DNA of 64,000 nucleotides from Devosia sp. ZB163 (GCF_028613635.1 NZ_JAQRMY010000003.1:446787-510786), one strand, 5' to 3'; positions 27,782 through 37,705 are shown, numbered from the stretch's first letter. The notes: generated from the letters alone by a model not told the origin. Translations and numbers: made by a program.

Positions 27782-29578
27782 TTACTGCGCGCCGGTCGGC
27801 TGCAGGGACGTGATGACCAGCAGGCCGGTATGAGCCCAGAAGGCACCGTTCGTGCCCATTGCCGGGTTCTCGGCGGTCGGCCAGTTCTTCCAGTAGTGCT
27901 GGTTGTAGGCGATGCGGTGCAGCCACTGGATGATCGGGATATCGATCTGGTCACGCCAGTAGATGCCCAGGGCCTTGGCAGCGCCTTCCTGGAAGGCCGG
28001 ATCGTCCGACGAAAGCGGGGCGATCGAGTCCAGGATCTGGTCGTACTCGGGGTTCGAGTAGCGCGAGAAGCGGTTGTTGCCGGCCGAGGTGCCGATGGCT
28101 TCGCTGTACTTGCCGTGGAAGAGGTTCAGAGCCTCGAACGGGTCGTAGAGCGATGCGCCGTGGCCGAACATGTACAGGCCGGCCTTGCCGTCTGCCATGT
28201 TCTGGTAGGAGTCGGGACCGAAGTTGATGGCGGCGTCGAAGCCGGCCTGGCGGAGCATTTCCACGAGGATCGGAACGATGTCGCTATGGATGCCTTCGAA
28301 GCCCTGGATGGTGGCGTCGACGGTGTTGCCGTCCTTTTCCCACAGGCCGTCGCCGTTCATGGTGAAACCGGCTTCGGTCATGAGGGCCGCGCTCTGCTCG
28401 GGGTCGAACAGGCGGGGCTGGTACTGCTCCTCGAGCGCCTTGACGGCGGGCGAGTCAGCAAAAGCCTGCAGGTTCGGATAGAGCGGGAACGGGTAGATGG
28501 TGGCGATCTGGGCACCCTCGTACAGGATGTCGTTGATCACGTCGCGGTTGATGACCAGGGCCATGGCGCGGCGGACGCGGACGTCGTTGTACGGCTCGAG
28601 CTGGGTGTTCATCCAGAGCGAGTTCGGCCACCAGTCGAGATAGCCGAAGGGCGACTCGGAACCGGTGTGGGTGGTGATCTCCGGGTTCTGGGCAAGGATG
28701 TTGCCGATAACCGAGGAGCGCATGTCGAGGGCGGAGTCGAACTCGTTGTTCACGACGCGCTGGGCGACGGTGTCCATCGAGACGCCAGTGATGTTGGCAA
28801 TGATGACGCGCTTGACGGCCGGCTCGGCGATACGGCCGGCCTTAACGGCCCACCAGTCCGGACGGTAGTCGAAGATCTTCTGGTTGGCGTTCCACGCCAC
28901 CAGGTCATACGGACCCGAGTGCGGGATTTCGGTCGAGCCGGGTTCCATGTTCACGTCCGGCTTGGACGACAGGAATGCCGAGGGAACGATCGGGATACCG
29001 GTATCGAACTTTTCGGTCAGCACTTCGAACTTGAAGCGCGGAGCCGGGGCCTTGAAGTTCACCTTCACGGTCAGGTCGTCGACGATGTCGGTCGAAGCGA
29101 CGAACTGGGTGAAGTGGGCGTTGTAGGGCAGCTTGGAATTGTTCAGCTGGCCATCGAACGTGAACTTGACGTCGGCGGAGGTGACGGGCGTGCCGTCGGA
29201 CCACTTGGCGTCCTTGTTCAGCTTGATCTCAAGCGCGGTGAACGTGTCGTCGGTGTATTCCATGCTGTCGGCCAGCCACGGAACATACTCGCCCTTGAAA
29301 ATGGCGAAGTACATCAGCGGCTCCCACATGAAGGCATTGCCTTCCTGGTGGGTGTAGCCCGGCAGGGCCCACGGGTTGGTCACGCCGATCGGCGAGGACA
29401 GAGCCACGCCCCAGCCGAGGACAACCGTCTGGTTGCGCGGCACGTCGGGCAGCGGTGTGGCCGGCACGATTTCCTTGGGCGCAGTTGCGGCGAGCGGGCT
29501 TTGCGCCAGCGCTGCCATAGGCATCGACATGACGCCGAGCGCCAGCAATGCAGCTGTTACTATTCTACGTTTGACCAT
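27782..29578 (-). CDS. Dpp/Opp-type ABC transporter solute-binding protein (SBP_bac_5)
   Basis: 598 residues from ATG 29578, with GGGAGA upstream and a Sec signal peptide (cleavage after A-L-A near residue 24). The body is a family 5 solute-binding protein (PF00496): S-D-G-T-P-V-T-S-A-D-V-K-F-T around residues 120-135 is the family signature. It is longer than the ~530 typical for dipeptide binders, with a tryptophan-rich ligand region as found in members that bind oligosaccharides. First gene of the operon; no lipobox seen. Confidence 0.9.
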   Translation of the reverse strand: MVKRRIVTAALLALGVMSMPMAALAQSPLAATAPKEIVPATPLPDVPRNQTVVLGWGVALSSPIGVTNPWALPGYTHQEGNAFMWEPLMYFAIFKGEYVPWLADSMEYTDDTFTALEIKLNKDAKWSDGTPVTSADVKFTFDGQLNNSKLPYNAHFTQFVASTDIVDDLTVKVNFKAPAPRFKFEVLTEKFDTGIPIVPSAFLSSKPDVNMEPGSTEIPHSGPYDLVAWNANQKIFDYRPDWWAVKAGRIAEPAVKRVIIANITGVSMDTVAQRVVNNEFDSALDMRSSVIGNILAQNPEITTHTGSESPFGYLDWWPNSLWMNTQLEPYNDVRVRRAMALVINRDVINDILYEGAQIATIYPFPLYPNLQAFADSPAVKALEEQYQPRLFDPEQSAALMTEAGFTMNGDGLWEKDGNTVDATIQGFEGIHSDIVPILVEMLRQAGFDAAINFGPDSYQNMADGKAGLYMFGHGASLYDPFEALNLFHGKYSEAIGTSAGNNRFSRYSNPEYDQILDSIAPLSSDDPAFQEGAAKALGIYWRDQIDIPIIQWLHRIAYNQHYWKNWPTAENPAMGTNGAFWAHTGLLVITSLQPTGAQ

Positions 29579-30288
29579 GTGACTGGTTCTCCCTTGACCG
29601 TCGAATGGATGGGCATTGGTCGCCTTATCGGCTGACCTTCTTCTGTCGGGGGTAGCGTTTGCCCCGAACGTCCTCCTCACCTCCAAGACAAGCTCGTTAT
29701 CTTGTTCTCTTGCTCGGTGGGGACGGGCCCTGCCAGCAGCGGACCAATGAACGGTCCGCGCATGCCGCGAGACGACTAGGCTGGTTCGACCGGCCCAAAG
29801 GGGCCGTGCGGCATTTCCGGACTTTGGCTGAAGTCGCTGCGGTCCATGGTGGACCAGGAGCGAAGAAATCACCGACCGCCATCGGGGCGGCCGCGTTTCA
29901 CTTATGCGGTCTGTCCGTCCTGCCCATCGGACGACCTAGTTCATACCCTGCTGCATTTGGCCTGGCGTCTCCCCCACCAATTCTGCCGTCCGACCCCTCC
30001 TGGGCCCGCCCGGCGATTTCTCCCAATAATTCAAGCGTTAGCCAGCGGAATCGAGTGAGTCAACAGCTGGAATGGTAGGCTACCAGACAAGGGTGCTCCC
30101 GCTCGGGGCCAGCGCCCCGCAAAGCGCTTTGAACTTACGGTGTTTTTTCCGTTTGGTTCGTGGAGTGTACTAAATCAGAAAAATCATGTGCGATGATCAC
30201 GCAGACGTGCATCGTTGCAGGCAGGCTGACGCAGAATGGGTGCGAAGCTGTCGCTCCGCACCCTCGGGATTTCACGATGTCGGGCTCG
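29579..30288. other. 710-bp intergenic region between two importer operons
   Basis: No supported gene. It should contain the promoter of the Dpp-type operon near its left end. Structures seen: inverted arms GCGGACC (29739-29745) and GGTCCGC (29753-29759), and an AT-richer patch at 30130-30200. ORFs here lack codon bias and ribosome-binding sites. Confidence 0.5.
30238..30263 (-). terminator. Hairpin downstream of the CUT1 importer operon
   Basis: GGGTGCG (30238-30244) and CGCACCC (30257-30263), 7-bp perfect arms 26 bases past the permease stop on the minus strand. No U-run visible; moderate. Confidence 0.4.
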
Positions 30289-31188
30289 TCAGCCCTTGAT
30301 GCCGGCCGAAAGCATGATCGCTTCGGTGACGCGCCGCTGGAAGATCAGGTACACGATCGCCACCGGCAGGCCGGCGAGGATGGCGCTGCCGAGGTCGCGG
30401 GCATACTTCACGCCGAAGGCGTCGGTGACCTGCGTGATGCCGACCGTCACGTTCATCATCTGCTCGTTGGTGACCGAGAGGAAGGGCCACAGGAACTGGT
30501 TCCAGGCACCGATGAAGGTGATGATGGCGAGCGCGGTGGTGATGCCCCAGTTCATCGGCAGGTAGAGCCGGAAGAACATCTGGAACTCGTTGGCGTTGTC
30601 GAGCTTGGCGGCCTCGCGCAGTTCCCTGGGCACGGAGTCGAAGAACTGCTTGTAGATGATCACCGTCACCGGCCCGTAGACGAGCTGGGGCAGGATCACG
30701 CCGAGCCAGCTGTTGAACAGCTTGAACTGGCTGATCAGCACGAAGTGGTTCACGATCAGCGCCGGAATGGGGATCATGAAGCTGGCGAGGATGATCCACC
30801 AAAGGATGCGGCGACCGGGGAAGTTGAGCTGGCTGATGGCATAGCCGGCGAGCGACGAGATCAGCACGACACCGACCGTGACCGAGGCCGCCGTCACCAG
30901 CGAGTTGATGTACCAGGTGCCGATCTTGGTGTTGAACAGCACGTGGGTGTAGGCGTCGAGCGTGAACCGCTGCGGCCAGAGCTGGATGCCGGGCTGCACG
31001 ATGTCGTTCTCGACCTTGAGGGTCGTCACGACCGCCCAGTAGAGCGGGAAGGCCCAGAAGATCGCGCCGAGAACCGTGATGACGGTGGCGATCAGGCCGA
31101 AGACGTCGAGCGCCTTGATGACCTTGCGCTTGCGCGGGCTGAGGCCGGCGATCTCCCCGGCTGCGGGAGTGGTAGCGACCGAGCTCAT
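30289..31188 (-). CDS. Carbohydrate ABC transporter permease (CUT1, MalG-like)
   Basis: 299 residues, six membrane helices. The EAA loop R-E-A-A-K-L-D-N-A near residues 195-205 contacts the ATPase. CUT1 family member, inner membrane. Start overlaps the partner permease stop by 4 bp (ATGA), so the two are co-translated. Last gene of the importer operon. Confidence 0.93.
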   Translation of the reverse strand: MSSVATTPAAGEIAGLSPRKRKVIKALDVFGLIATVITVLGAIFWAFPLYWAVVTTLKVENDIVQPGIQLWPQRFTLDAYTHVLFNTKIGTWYINSLVTAASVTVGVVLISSLAGYAISQLNFPGRRILWWIILASFMIPIPALIVNHFVLISQFKLFNSWLGVILPQLVYGPVTVIIYKQFFDSVPRELREAAKLDNANEFQMFFRLYLPMNWGITTALAIITFIGAWNQFLWPFLSVTNEQMMNVTVGITQVTDAFGVKYARDLGSAILAGLPVAIVYLIFQRRVTEAIMLSAGIKG

Positions 31189-32108
31189 TTGTTACCTCGC
31201 GCGCGGAGCATCTGGAACTGCAGTACCGAGAAGACGACGATCACGAGGAACAGGACCACCGCGACGGTGGCGCCGTAGCCGCCGTTGTTCTTCTGGAAGG
31301 CGCTGCGATAGATGAGCTGGACGAGGCCCATCGTGGCGTCCGAGCGGCCGCCGTTGCCGAACAGGTAGACCTGGTCGAAGATCTTGAACTGCGCGATTAG
31401 CTGGATGGTCAGCACCAGCACCGTGATCGGCCAGATCAGCGGCCAGGTGATGCGGGTGAACTGGCGCCAGCGCGGCGTGCCGTCGAGCGCGGCAGCCTCG
31501 TAGATCTCGGGTGAGATGTTCCGCAGGCCGGCGATGAAAAGCAGGATGTTGAAGCCGATCGTCCACCAGACGGTGATGAAGGCGACCGTCGGCATGAACA
31601 GCGGCAGGGTGCGGAACACTGGCACGTTGTCGCCGGCGACGAGGGCGATCAGCGGCTGCAGGATGCCGAACTGGCTGTCGAACATCCAGCCCCAGACGCG
31701 GAACACCACAGAGACCGGCAGGATGTACGGAATAAAGAAGCAGGCGAGGATCAGCGACTGCATCCAGCCCTTCAGCCGGTTGACACCGACGGCGATGGCG
31801 AGCGCCACCATGGTGGCGGGGACCACCGTCAGGATCACGAAGTAGACCGTGTTCCACAGCGCCACGCCGAACAGCTTGTCCTTGAACAGCTTCAGATAGT
31901 TGTCGAAGCCGATGAAGGTGCCCGGGCCGATCAGCGGCGCCTTGTGGAAGCTGAGCCAGATCATCTGCAGCGTCGGGTAGATGAACAGCACGGCGTAGAC
32001 GACGACGAAGGGCAGAACGAAGATCAGCGCCGCCAGCACCTCGTTGCGGTTGAAGCGTTTCTTGCGTGCCGGCAACGGCACGTCGGCGGCAGTATCTGCG
32101 GCTGACAT
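31185..32108 (-). CDS. Carbohydrate ABC transporter permease (CUT1, MalF/UgpA-like)
   Basis: 307 residues, six helices after a basic N-terminus; EAA loop I-Y-E-A-A-A-L-D-G-T near residue 195. Together with the MalG-like permease forms the channel for a sugar or oligosaccharide. Follows the solute-binding protein gene by 69 bp. Confidence 0.93.
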   Translation of the reverse strand: MSAADTAADVPLPARKKRFNRNEVLAALIFVLPFVVVYAVLFIYPTLQMIWLSFHKAPLIGPGTFIGFDNYLKLFKDKLFGVALWNTVYFVILTVVPATMVALAIAVGVNRLKGWMQSLILACFFIPYILPVSVVFRVWGWMFDSQFGILQPLIALVAGDNVPVFRTLPLFMPTVAFITVWWTIGFNILLFIAGLRNISPEIYEAAALDGTPRWRQFTRITWPLIWPITVLVLTIQLIAQFKIFDQVYLFGNGGRSDATMGLVQLIYRSAFQKNNGGYGATVAVVLFLVIVVFSVLQFQMLRARGNK

Positions 32109-32177
32109 TGGTTCTGGCCTCCCCTTCCAGTCAAAAAAAGTCCGGCCGGCGCCCGGAGAGCGCCAGCCGGTCGGAGA

Positions 32178-33458
32178 TTACTCCACCTGACCTTGAAGGT
32201 CGTCGCGCATCTGCTCCATGGCAGACTGCGGATCGATTTCGCCGTTGACGGCGGGCATCAGGTAGTTGCCGGCCGCGTCGTAGACGGGGGAGGCAACGCC
32301 AGCGAGCACCGACGACGGATCGAACACGGCGGTATCAGCGAGCACCGAGTAGGTGGCGTTCGGCTGCTTGGTCTTGAACTCTTCGCTGTCGCGGACCGGC
32401 GAGTAGGCCGGGATGTGGCCGGCATCGGCCCAGGCGAGGGAGTTCTTGTTCATCCAGGCGATGACCTGGAGAACGGCGGCGCGCTTTTCGGGCGAGACTT
32501 CGTTGCCGACGCGGTTCGGGATGGCGAAGGCGTGCGAGTCAGCCCAGGTGGCCGGGTGGTCGAAGAAGGTCGGGAGCGCGATCGCGCCCCAGTCGAACAG
32601 CTCGCCCTTGGCGTTGAGGTCGGTCATGGTGGGGACTTCCCACACACCATTGATGTGCATGGCCGCCTTGCCGCCCGTGAACAGGGCGATCGAGGCCGGG
32701 TACTCGGTGGCGGCCGGTGCGAGACCGTCCTTCACCCAGTCGGCAACCACGGTGGTGGCCTTGACGGCCTTGTCGAGGTTGTCGCCCGACAGGAAGTTAC
32801 CGTCGGCGTCGAGGAACTGACCGTCCTGCTGGCCGAGCAGCGAGTAGAAAATGCGCCACTGGCTGTCGCCGGCGGCGGAGTGGATCGACACGCCGTACTC
32901 GGCGCCGCCGTCCTTGAGCTTCTGCAGCGCGGCCTTGAAGTTGTCGACGCCATCGAGGCCGGTCGGCAGGCCGTTATCGCCGAGCAGGCCAGCGGCCTTC
33001 AGCATGTCCTTGTTGTAGTAGAGGACGATCGAATGGATATCGAACGGGATGGCGTACTGCTTGCCATCGACCTGGGCGGCCTTCCAGTTCGAGTCCGCGT
33101 AGTCCGAACCGGCGAGGCCTGCAGCGGCGATCTCGTCGGCGGTGATCTCGCTGAGCGCACCCGAGGAGACGCCGAGCGGCAGGCGCGAGAGGTGATAGGT
33201 CATCACGTCCGGGCCTTCGCCGATGGCGGCCGAGGTCTGGACCTTGGTGTAGAACGGGGTACCCCACTCGAGGGTGGTGCCCTGGATCTCTATCTTGCCG
33301 GCGTTCTCGGCGTTGAACTTCTCGATCAGCGCCTTCATGCGGACGCCGTCACCGCCGCCGAGGAAGTCCCACCAGGTCACGACTTCCTGGGCATGCACAA
33401 GGCCGGTGGTCGACAGCAGACCTGCCGACAGCACTGCCATTTTCAGAAACGACTTCAT
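32178..33458 (-). CDS. Carbohydrate ABC transporter solute-binding protein (CUT1)
   Basis: 426 residues from ATG 33458, placed by GGAGGAA eight bases upstream and the Sec signal peptide beginning there (cleavage after V-H-A near residue 23). Family 1 extracellular solute-binding protein (PF01547), with W-W-D-F near the mature N-terminus and aromatic residues typical of sugar binding. Own promoter is possible in the 197-bp gap to the ATPase gene, which is common since the binding protein is needed in excess. Confidence 0.92.
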   Translation of the reverse strand: MKSFLKMAVLSAGLLSTTGLVHAQEVVTWWDFLGGGDGVRMKALIEKFNAENAGKIEIQGTTLEWGTPFYTKVQTSAAIGEGPDVMTYHLSRLPLGVSSGALSEITADEIAAAGLAGSDYADSNWKAAQVDGKQYAIPFDIHSIVLYYNKDMLKAAGLLGDNGLPTGLDGVDNFKAALQKLKDGGAEYGVSIHSAAGDSQWRIFYSLLGQQDGQFLDADGNFLSGDNLDKAVKATTVVADWVKDGLAPAATEYPASIALFTGGKAAMHINGVWEVPTMTDLNAKGELFDWGAIALPTFFDHPATWADSHAFAIPNRVGNEVSPEKRAAVLQVIAWMNKNSLAWADAGHIPAYSPVRDSEEFKTKQPNATYSVLADTAVFDPSSVLAGVASPVYDAAGNYLMPAVNGEIDPQSAMEQMRDDLQGQVE

Positions 33459-33638
33459 CACTTCATTTCCTCCCAAAGGATGAGCTCCATGCGTCTTTGC
33501 TTCACCTGGGCCGGCGACCCTCGCCGGTCCTGTCCCGCTGGCCACGCATTGAGCAGTGGCGGCCATTCGGGACATCATCTCTGACCTATCTACCGATACG
33601 GATCAGGAATGCTGATATATAAGGGCGTATTTCCACTT

Positions 33639-33648
33639 TATCCGGATA
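33639..33648. promoter_or_regulatory. TATCCGGATA palindrome upstream of the CUT1 binding-protein gene
   Basis: A perfect 10-bp palindrome in an AT-rich stretch (33600-33650) between the ATPase stop and the solute-binding protein promoter region. TTATATATC just beside it could serve as a -10 region on the minus strand. Confidence 0.3.
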
Positions 33649-33655
33649 TGCTTGG

Positions 33656-34738
33656 TCAGGCGGCGCTGTACGCCACATCCTTCGCGTCGAAGAGATGCGC
33701 CGCGGCGCCGTCGATATCGAGCCGCACCTGGTCGCCGACATTGAGCCTGGACTGGCCCTCGTCCTCTGCGATCACCACCGAGTTGTCGGCCAGGCGCACA
33801 TAGGCCAGGGTCCGCTCGCCGAGACGCTCGACGACGTCGGCCTTGCCGGAAATGGCGCCCGTCGCCGAGACCTTCACGGACTCGGGCCGGATGCCAAAGG
33901 TCACGTTGCCATCGCCGGGCAGGCGGGCCGCGGCGATACCGGTCTGGATCTCGGAGTTGTCAGGGAGCTTCACCAGCACCTTGCCGTCGCGATCGGAGAT
34001 CTTCTGCACCGGCAGGAAGTTCATCGAGGGCGAACCGACGAAGGCGGCGACGAAGCGCGACGCAGGCCGGTTGTAGATCTCCATCGGCGTGCCGATCTGC
34101 TCGATCTTCCTATTGTTCATCACCACGATGCGGTCGGCGAGCGTCATGGCCTCGATCTGGTCGTGCGTCACGAAGATCATCGTGGTCTTCATGCGCTGAT
34201 GCAGCTGGGCGAACTCGATGCGGGTGCGCACGCGGAGGCCTGCGTCGAGGTTCGAAAGGGGCTCGTCGAAGAGGAAGGCCTTGGGATCGCGGACGATGGC
34301 GCGGCCGATGGCGACGCGCTGGCGCTGGCCACCCGAGAGCTGGCCGGGCTTGCGGTCGATCAGATGTTCAAGCTCAAGGGTTTTCGCTGCGGCGGCGACG
34401 CGACGGGCGATCTCGTCCTTGGGCATGCGGATGTTCTGCAGGCCGAACGACATGTTCTCACGCACACTCATGTGCGGGTAGAGCGCGTAGTTCTGGAAGA
34501 CCATCGCGATCTGGCGGTCGGAGGGCGGCAGCTGGTCGACGCGACGATCGCCGATGTGGATTTCACCACCGTCGATGTCCTCGAGGCCGGCGATCATGCG
34601 CAGCAGGGTGGACTTGCCGCAGCCGGACGGCCCCAGGAAAACCATGAACTCACCAGACTCGATGGTCATCGAGACGTTCTCGATGACGCGCACCTGTCCG
34701 AAATGCTTGCTGACGTTTACGAGCCTGATATCGGCCAA
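33656..34738 (-). CDS. Carbohydrate ABC transporter ATP-binding protein (UgpC/MalK-like)
   Basis: 360 residues. Walker A G-P-S-G-C-G-K-S-T near 37-45, signature L-S-G-G-Q-R-Q-R near 134, Walker B F-L-F-D-E-P-L, switch T-H-D, then a C-terminal TOBE/MalK regulatory domain (about 235-360) with F-G-I-R-P-E. Energises the CUT1 permeases. It follows the GH2 gene with a 212-bp gap containing its own promoter and a palindromic operator. Confidence 0.94.
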   Translation of the reverse strand: MADIRLVNVSKHFGQVRVIENVSMTIESGEFMVFLGPSGCGKSTLLRMIAGLEDIDGGEIHIGDRRVDQLPPSDRQIAMVFQNYALYPHMSVRENMSFGLQNIRMPKDEIARRVAAAAKTLELEHLIDRKPGQLSGGQRQRVAIGRAIVRDPKAFLFDEPLSNLDAGLRVRTRIEFAQLHQRMKTTMIFVTHDQIEAMTLADRIVVMNNRKIEQIGTPMEIYNRPASRFVAAFVGSPSMNFLPVQKISDRDGKVLVKLPDNSEIQTGIAAARLPGDGNVTFGIRPESVKVSATGAISGKADVVERLGERTLAYVRLADNSVVIAEDEGQSRLNVGDQVRLDIDGAAAHLFDAKDVAYSAA

Positions 34739-34802
34739 GTCGCGTACCTCCCCGGTAGTCTACCGGCCCGAGTGTCCCTTGGGGATCTACCGAGCCGGGC
34801 TG

Positions 34803-34830
34803 ATGCTATTGCGGCTGACAATATTGTCAA
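34803..34830 (-). promoter_or_regulatory. Promoter with overlapping palindromic operator, ATPase gene
   Basis: On the minus strand TTGACA (34830-34825) and TAGCAT (34808-34803) are separated by 16 bp, a good sigma-70 spacing. The -35 is embedded in the perfect 14-bp palindrome TGACAATATTGTCA (34816-34829), and another TGACAAT half-site lies at 34862-34868. A repressor bound here would block the promoter. Confidence 0.6.
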
Positions 34831-34950
34831 TCCTGTATCAAATGGAAGCGGAAAATTCTGCTGACAATACAAGTAGTTAGCGTGCGTCGATATCCGCCGG
34901 AAGGCGTTCGACATGCTTCCTAACCCGAAAATCTGATTCAGTTTTGCCGC

Positions 34951-37689
34951 TCAATCGACCTCCAGATTTGAGGTGGTCGCCACAAGACCGTCGAACAGAG
35001 CCGTGGCGACAGGATCGCTCCCCGGTGCGTCGTTCGTGAGGCGGAAGGTGGTGACGACCATGGCGCCCTTGCCGATGGGACGGCGGGCGATGGTGGCGGC
35101 GGGCTTGTTGACCCAGCCGATCACCACACCTGCATCGACGAGCCCCTCGTATTCCCAGGAGCGGAAGCCCGTGAGCACGTGGTGCGGCACGACGCGGTCG
35201 AAGGACACGTCGAGCAGAGGACCACCCGGCAGGTCGGCGAAGACGCCGGAGCGCTTGATCCACGAGAAGTTCGCGATCCAGTCGCCGCGCCACAGCGTGC
35301 CGTCGCGCAGGACGAGCCCGATATTGGGCAACTGCGTTTCCGAGCCGAGATGGCGCGCGCGCTCCTTGCTGGCCGGCATGGTGGGCGGCTCGGCGCGGGG
35401 CTGGTCGACGCGCAGGTTGCGATGGGTCGCGACCGAGCCGTCGGCGAGGACGAGGTAGCGGGCGCCGTGGCGCATGGCCTCGATGTCGGCCTCGTCCAGT
35501 GCGTGGGTGAGGACGAGGTCGGCGGAAGCGGCGTCGGTGACGGTGTAGCCGAGGCCACGGGCGAAGGCGGCGAGGCCAGCATCGGCAGCTGCGATCCGGG
35601 CTGGGCCGGCGCTGCGCTTCGCATAGACCGAGACTTCGATCTGGTTCTTCGCCAGTTCCTGGCCGCCTGCTTCGAGCTTGAGAACGATGCTCGCAACGCG
35701 GCTCGCGCCATCCAGCTTGATGTCGGTGGTGCCGAGATCGACGACCGAGAGGCCAGCCGTGGCTGGCACGTCAATTCTGCCGCTCTGGCCGTCGACCGAC
35801 CAGGTCAGCGTTGCACCGGCTGGCACGGACCTGCCACCGGTTGCGACCTTGAGCTTCAGAGCGACGCTATCACCGGACCACACGGCATGGTGCTCGATCT
35901 GCGGCACGATGACGATGTCGTTGTTGACCTCAGCAAAGCGATCGTGGAAGGCGCGCGGGTTGCGGTTGATGTCGAGCAGGCCGTTGGCTTCCCAGTGCAC
36001 GTCCGTCATCTCGGTGATGACGTAGCCCTGGATCGGCGCGTGGGCGCGCATCGACTCGATCTCGTATTTGAGATTGGCGAACTGGTACCACTGCACCTTG
36101 TCGATGAAGCTGTCGAAGCTGCCGAAGACGTTCTGCAGGTGGTAAGTCGCGAAGCGGTTGCGGATGCCGTGCGGATAGGCAGCGCCGTCGCCCCAGTTGC
36201 TGCCGGTCTCGGCCCACCACGGCTCTTCGCCGGCGGGAGTCTTGACCTGATCGGGGTGGGGCAGGCCCCAGACGCCGAACTCGGAGACGACCAGCGGCTC
36301 GTCGCCGCGGCGCTCGCCATCGCCGTGGGGCGTCCACGTCCAGTCGGACGCGTCGGCGAATTCCTGCGTGAGCTTTTCCCACTCGGCGCGGCGTTCGGGG
36401 ACCGAGCGGTAGTAGTGGTAGTCGTTGATGTCGGTCTTGACGTGGAAGTTCGGGATGCACGCCGAATTGTCGACGACGAGGCGGCGCGGATCCTTGGCCT
36501 TCAGCCAGTCATAGGTGTCCTTGAGCCACTGGCGGTGGTCGGCATTCTCGACGAGGCGGGTGCCCCAATCCTCGTTGATGATGGTCCAGGTGACGATCGA
36601 GGGGTGGTTGCCGTCGCGGGCGAGGATGCCCTCCATCGTCTCGCGCATGCGCTGGGCTGCGGCGCTGGTGAAGTACTGGACGTTGGGGATTTCGGTCCAC
36701 ACCAGCAGGCCGAGGCGGTCGGCGACCTCGTAGTAGCGCGGGTCGGCCACCTTGATGTGGCAGCGCAGCATGTTGAGGCCGAGGTGCTTGGCCTTCCTCG
36801 CCTGGTCCTCGAGGAACTCGAGGGAGGGCGGGGTGCAGATGCCTTCGGGGTAGTAGTCCTGGTCGAGGGCGCCGCGGATGTAGAGCGGCTCGCCGTTGAG
36901 GTAGAACTTGCCGTCGCGGGTCTCGATGGTGCGGACGCCGAAGGTGTGCGTGGTGGTGTCGACGACGGCGCCGCCCGCGATGAGCTCGAGCTTTGCGGTA
37001 TAGAGATTGGGGTGCTCGGGCGACCAGAGGCGGGGCGAATTCAGCTTGAGTTTCAGGCTGTTGCCGGTGGTCTCGGCGGTGACGCCGTCGATGGTGGCGC
37101 GGATGGTGGCGCCGGCTGCGGCAGCGGAGCGCTGGAAGGCGAAGGTCACTTCGCCGGAGATGTCGGCGTCGATGGCGACGTGGGGGAGGTGGCGCTTGTC
37201 GCGGGCGATGAGCCTGACCGACTGCCAGATGCCGCCGAGCGGACCGTACCAGCTCTGCTTGCCATGCGGGATCTCACCGAAGGGGAAGTCAGGGTATTCG
37301 GTCACATCTGCGCTGGGCAAAGTGACGTGAACTTCCAGTGCACTTTCGGCCGGAGTCCCCTCGGGGACGACGAACTCGAAGGGGAGGTAGCCGCCCTCGT
37401 GGGTGCCGAGGGTTTTGCCGTCGAGGCGGACCTCGGCGAAGTAGTTCACCGCGCCGAAATGGAGCGCGAGCTCGCGACCCTGCCAGTTGGCCGGGATGGA
37501 GAGCTGGCGGGCGTAGATGGCCTTGCCGGTCGAGTGGCGCAGGTCGGCGAATTCGGCTTGCCAGGGGCCCGGCACGGTTGCCGTGCGCCAGTCGCCGTGG
37601 CCCTCCAGACGAAAGCGCCAGGCGCCGTCGAGCGAGATTTCCTCGCGTGCGGATGCGCCGGCCCTGGTGGCCGTAGTCTCGCCGATCAT
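34951..37689 (-). CDS. Glycoside hydrolase family 2 enzyme (beta-galactosidase/glucuronidase-like)
   Basis: 912 residues, no signal peptide, so it acts in the cytoplasm on imported oligosaccharides. N-terminal jelly-roll sugar-binding domain (about 15-160), immunoglobulin-like domain (170-270), TIM barrel (275-590) with acid/base Glu373 in I-I-N-E-D-W and nucleophile Glu470 in V-S-E-F-G, and a long C-terminal extension. Specificity (beta-galactosidase, beta-glucuronidase or other) cannot be fixed. ATG 37689 has AGGGAGGA upstream, directly preceded by a LacI-type palindrome. Divergent from the LacI regulator gene and upstream of the CUT1 importer. Confidence 0.92.
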   Translation of the reverse strand: MIGETTATRAGASAREEISLDGAWRFRLEGHGDWRTATVPGPWQAEFADLRHSTGKAIYARQLSIPANWQGRELALHFGAVNYFAEVRLDGKTLGTHEGGYLPFEFVVPEGTPAESALEVHVTLPSADVTEYPDFPFGEIPHGKQSWYGPLGGIWQSVRLIARDKRHLPHVAIDADISGEVTFAFQRSAAAAGATIRATIDGVTAETTGNSLKLKLNSPRLWSPEHPNLYTAKLELIAGGAVVDTTTHTFGVRTIETRDGKFYLNGEPLYIRGALDQDYYPEGICTPPSLEFLEDQARKAKHLGLNMLRCHIKVADPRYYEVADRLGLLVWTEIPNVQYFTSAAAQRMRETMEGILARDGNHPSIVTWTIINEDWGTRLVENADHRQWLKDTYDWLKAKDPRRLVVDNSACIPNFHVKTDINDYHYYRSVPERRAEWEKLTQEFADASDWTWTPHGDGERRGDEPLVVSEFGVWGLPHPDQVKTPAGEEPWWAETGSNWGDGAAYPHGIRNRFATYHLQNVFGSFDSFIDKVQWYQFANLKYEIESMRAHAPIQGYVITEMTDVHWEANGLLDINRNPRAFHDRFAEVNNDIVIVPQIEHHAVWSGDSVALKLKVATGGRSVPAGATLTWSVDGQSGRIDVPATAGLSVVDLGTTDIKLDGASRVASIVLKLEAGGQELAKNQIEVSVYAKRSAGPARIAAADAGLAAFARGLGYTVTDAASADLVLTHALDEADIEAMRHGARYLVLADGSVATHRNLRVDQPRAEPPTMPASKERARHLGSETQLPNIGLVLRDGTLWRGDWIANFSWIKRSGVFADLPGGPLLDVSFDRVVPHHVLTGFRSWEYEGLVDAGVVIGWVNKPAATIARRPIGKGAMVVTTFRLTNDAPGSDPVATALFDGLVATTSNLEVD

Positions 37690-37705
37690 GCAGTCCTCCC
37701 TAGCA

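Noticed and set aside
27119-29635. 838-aa plus-strand open frame opposite the Dpp-type importer genes
   Set aside because: It runs antisense to a permease and a solute-binding protein with clear domains; high GC content leaves long antisense frames open. No domain or ribosome-binding site.
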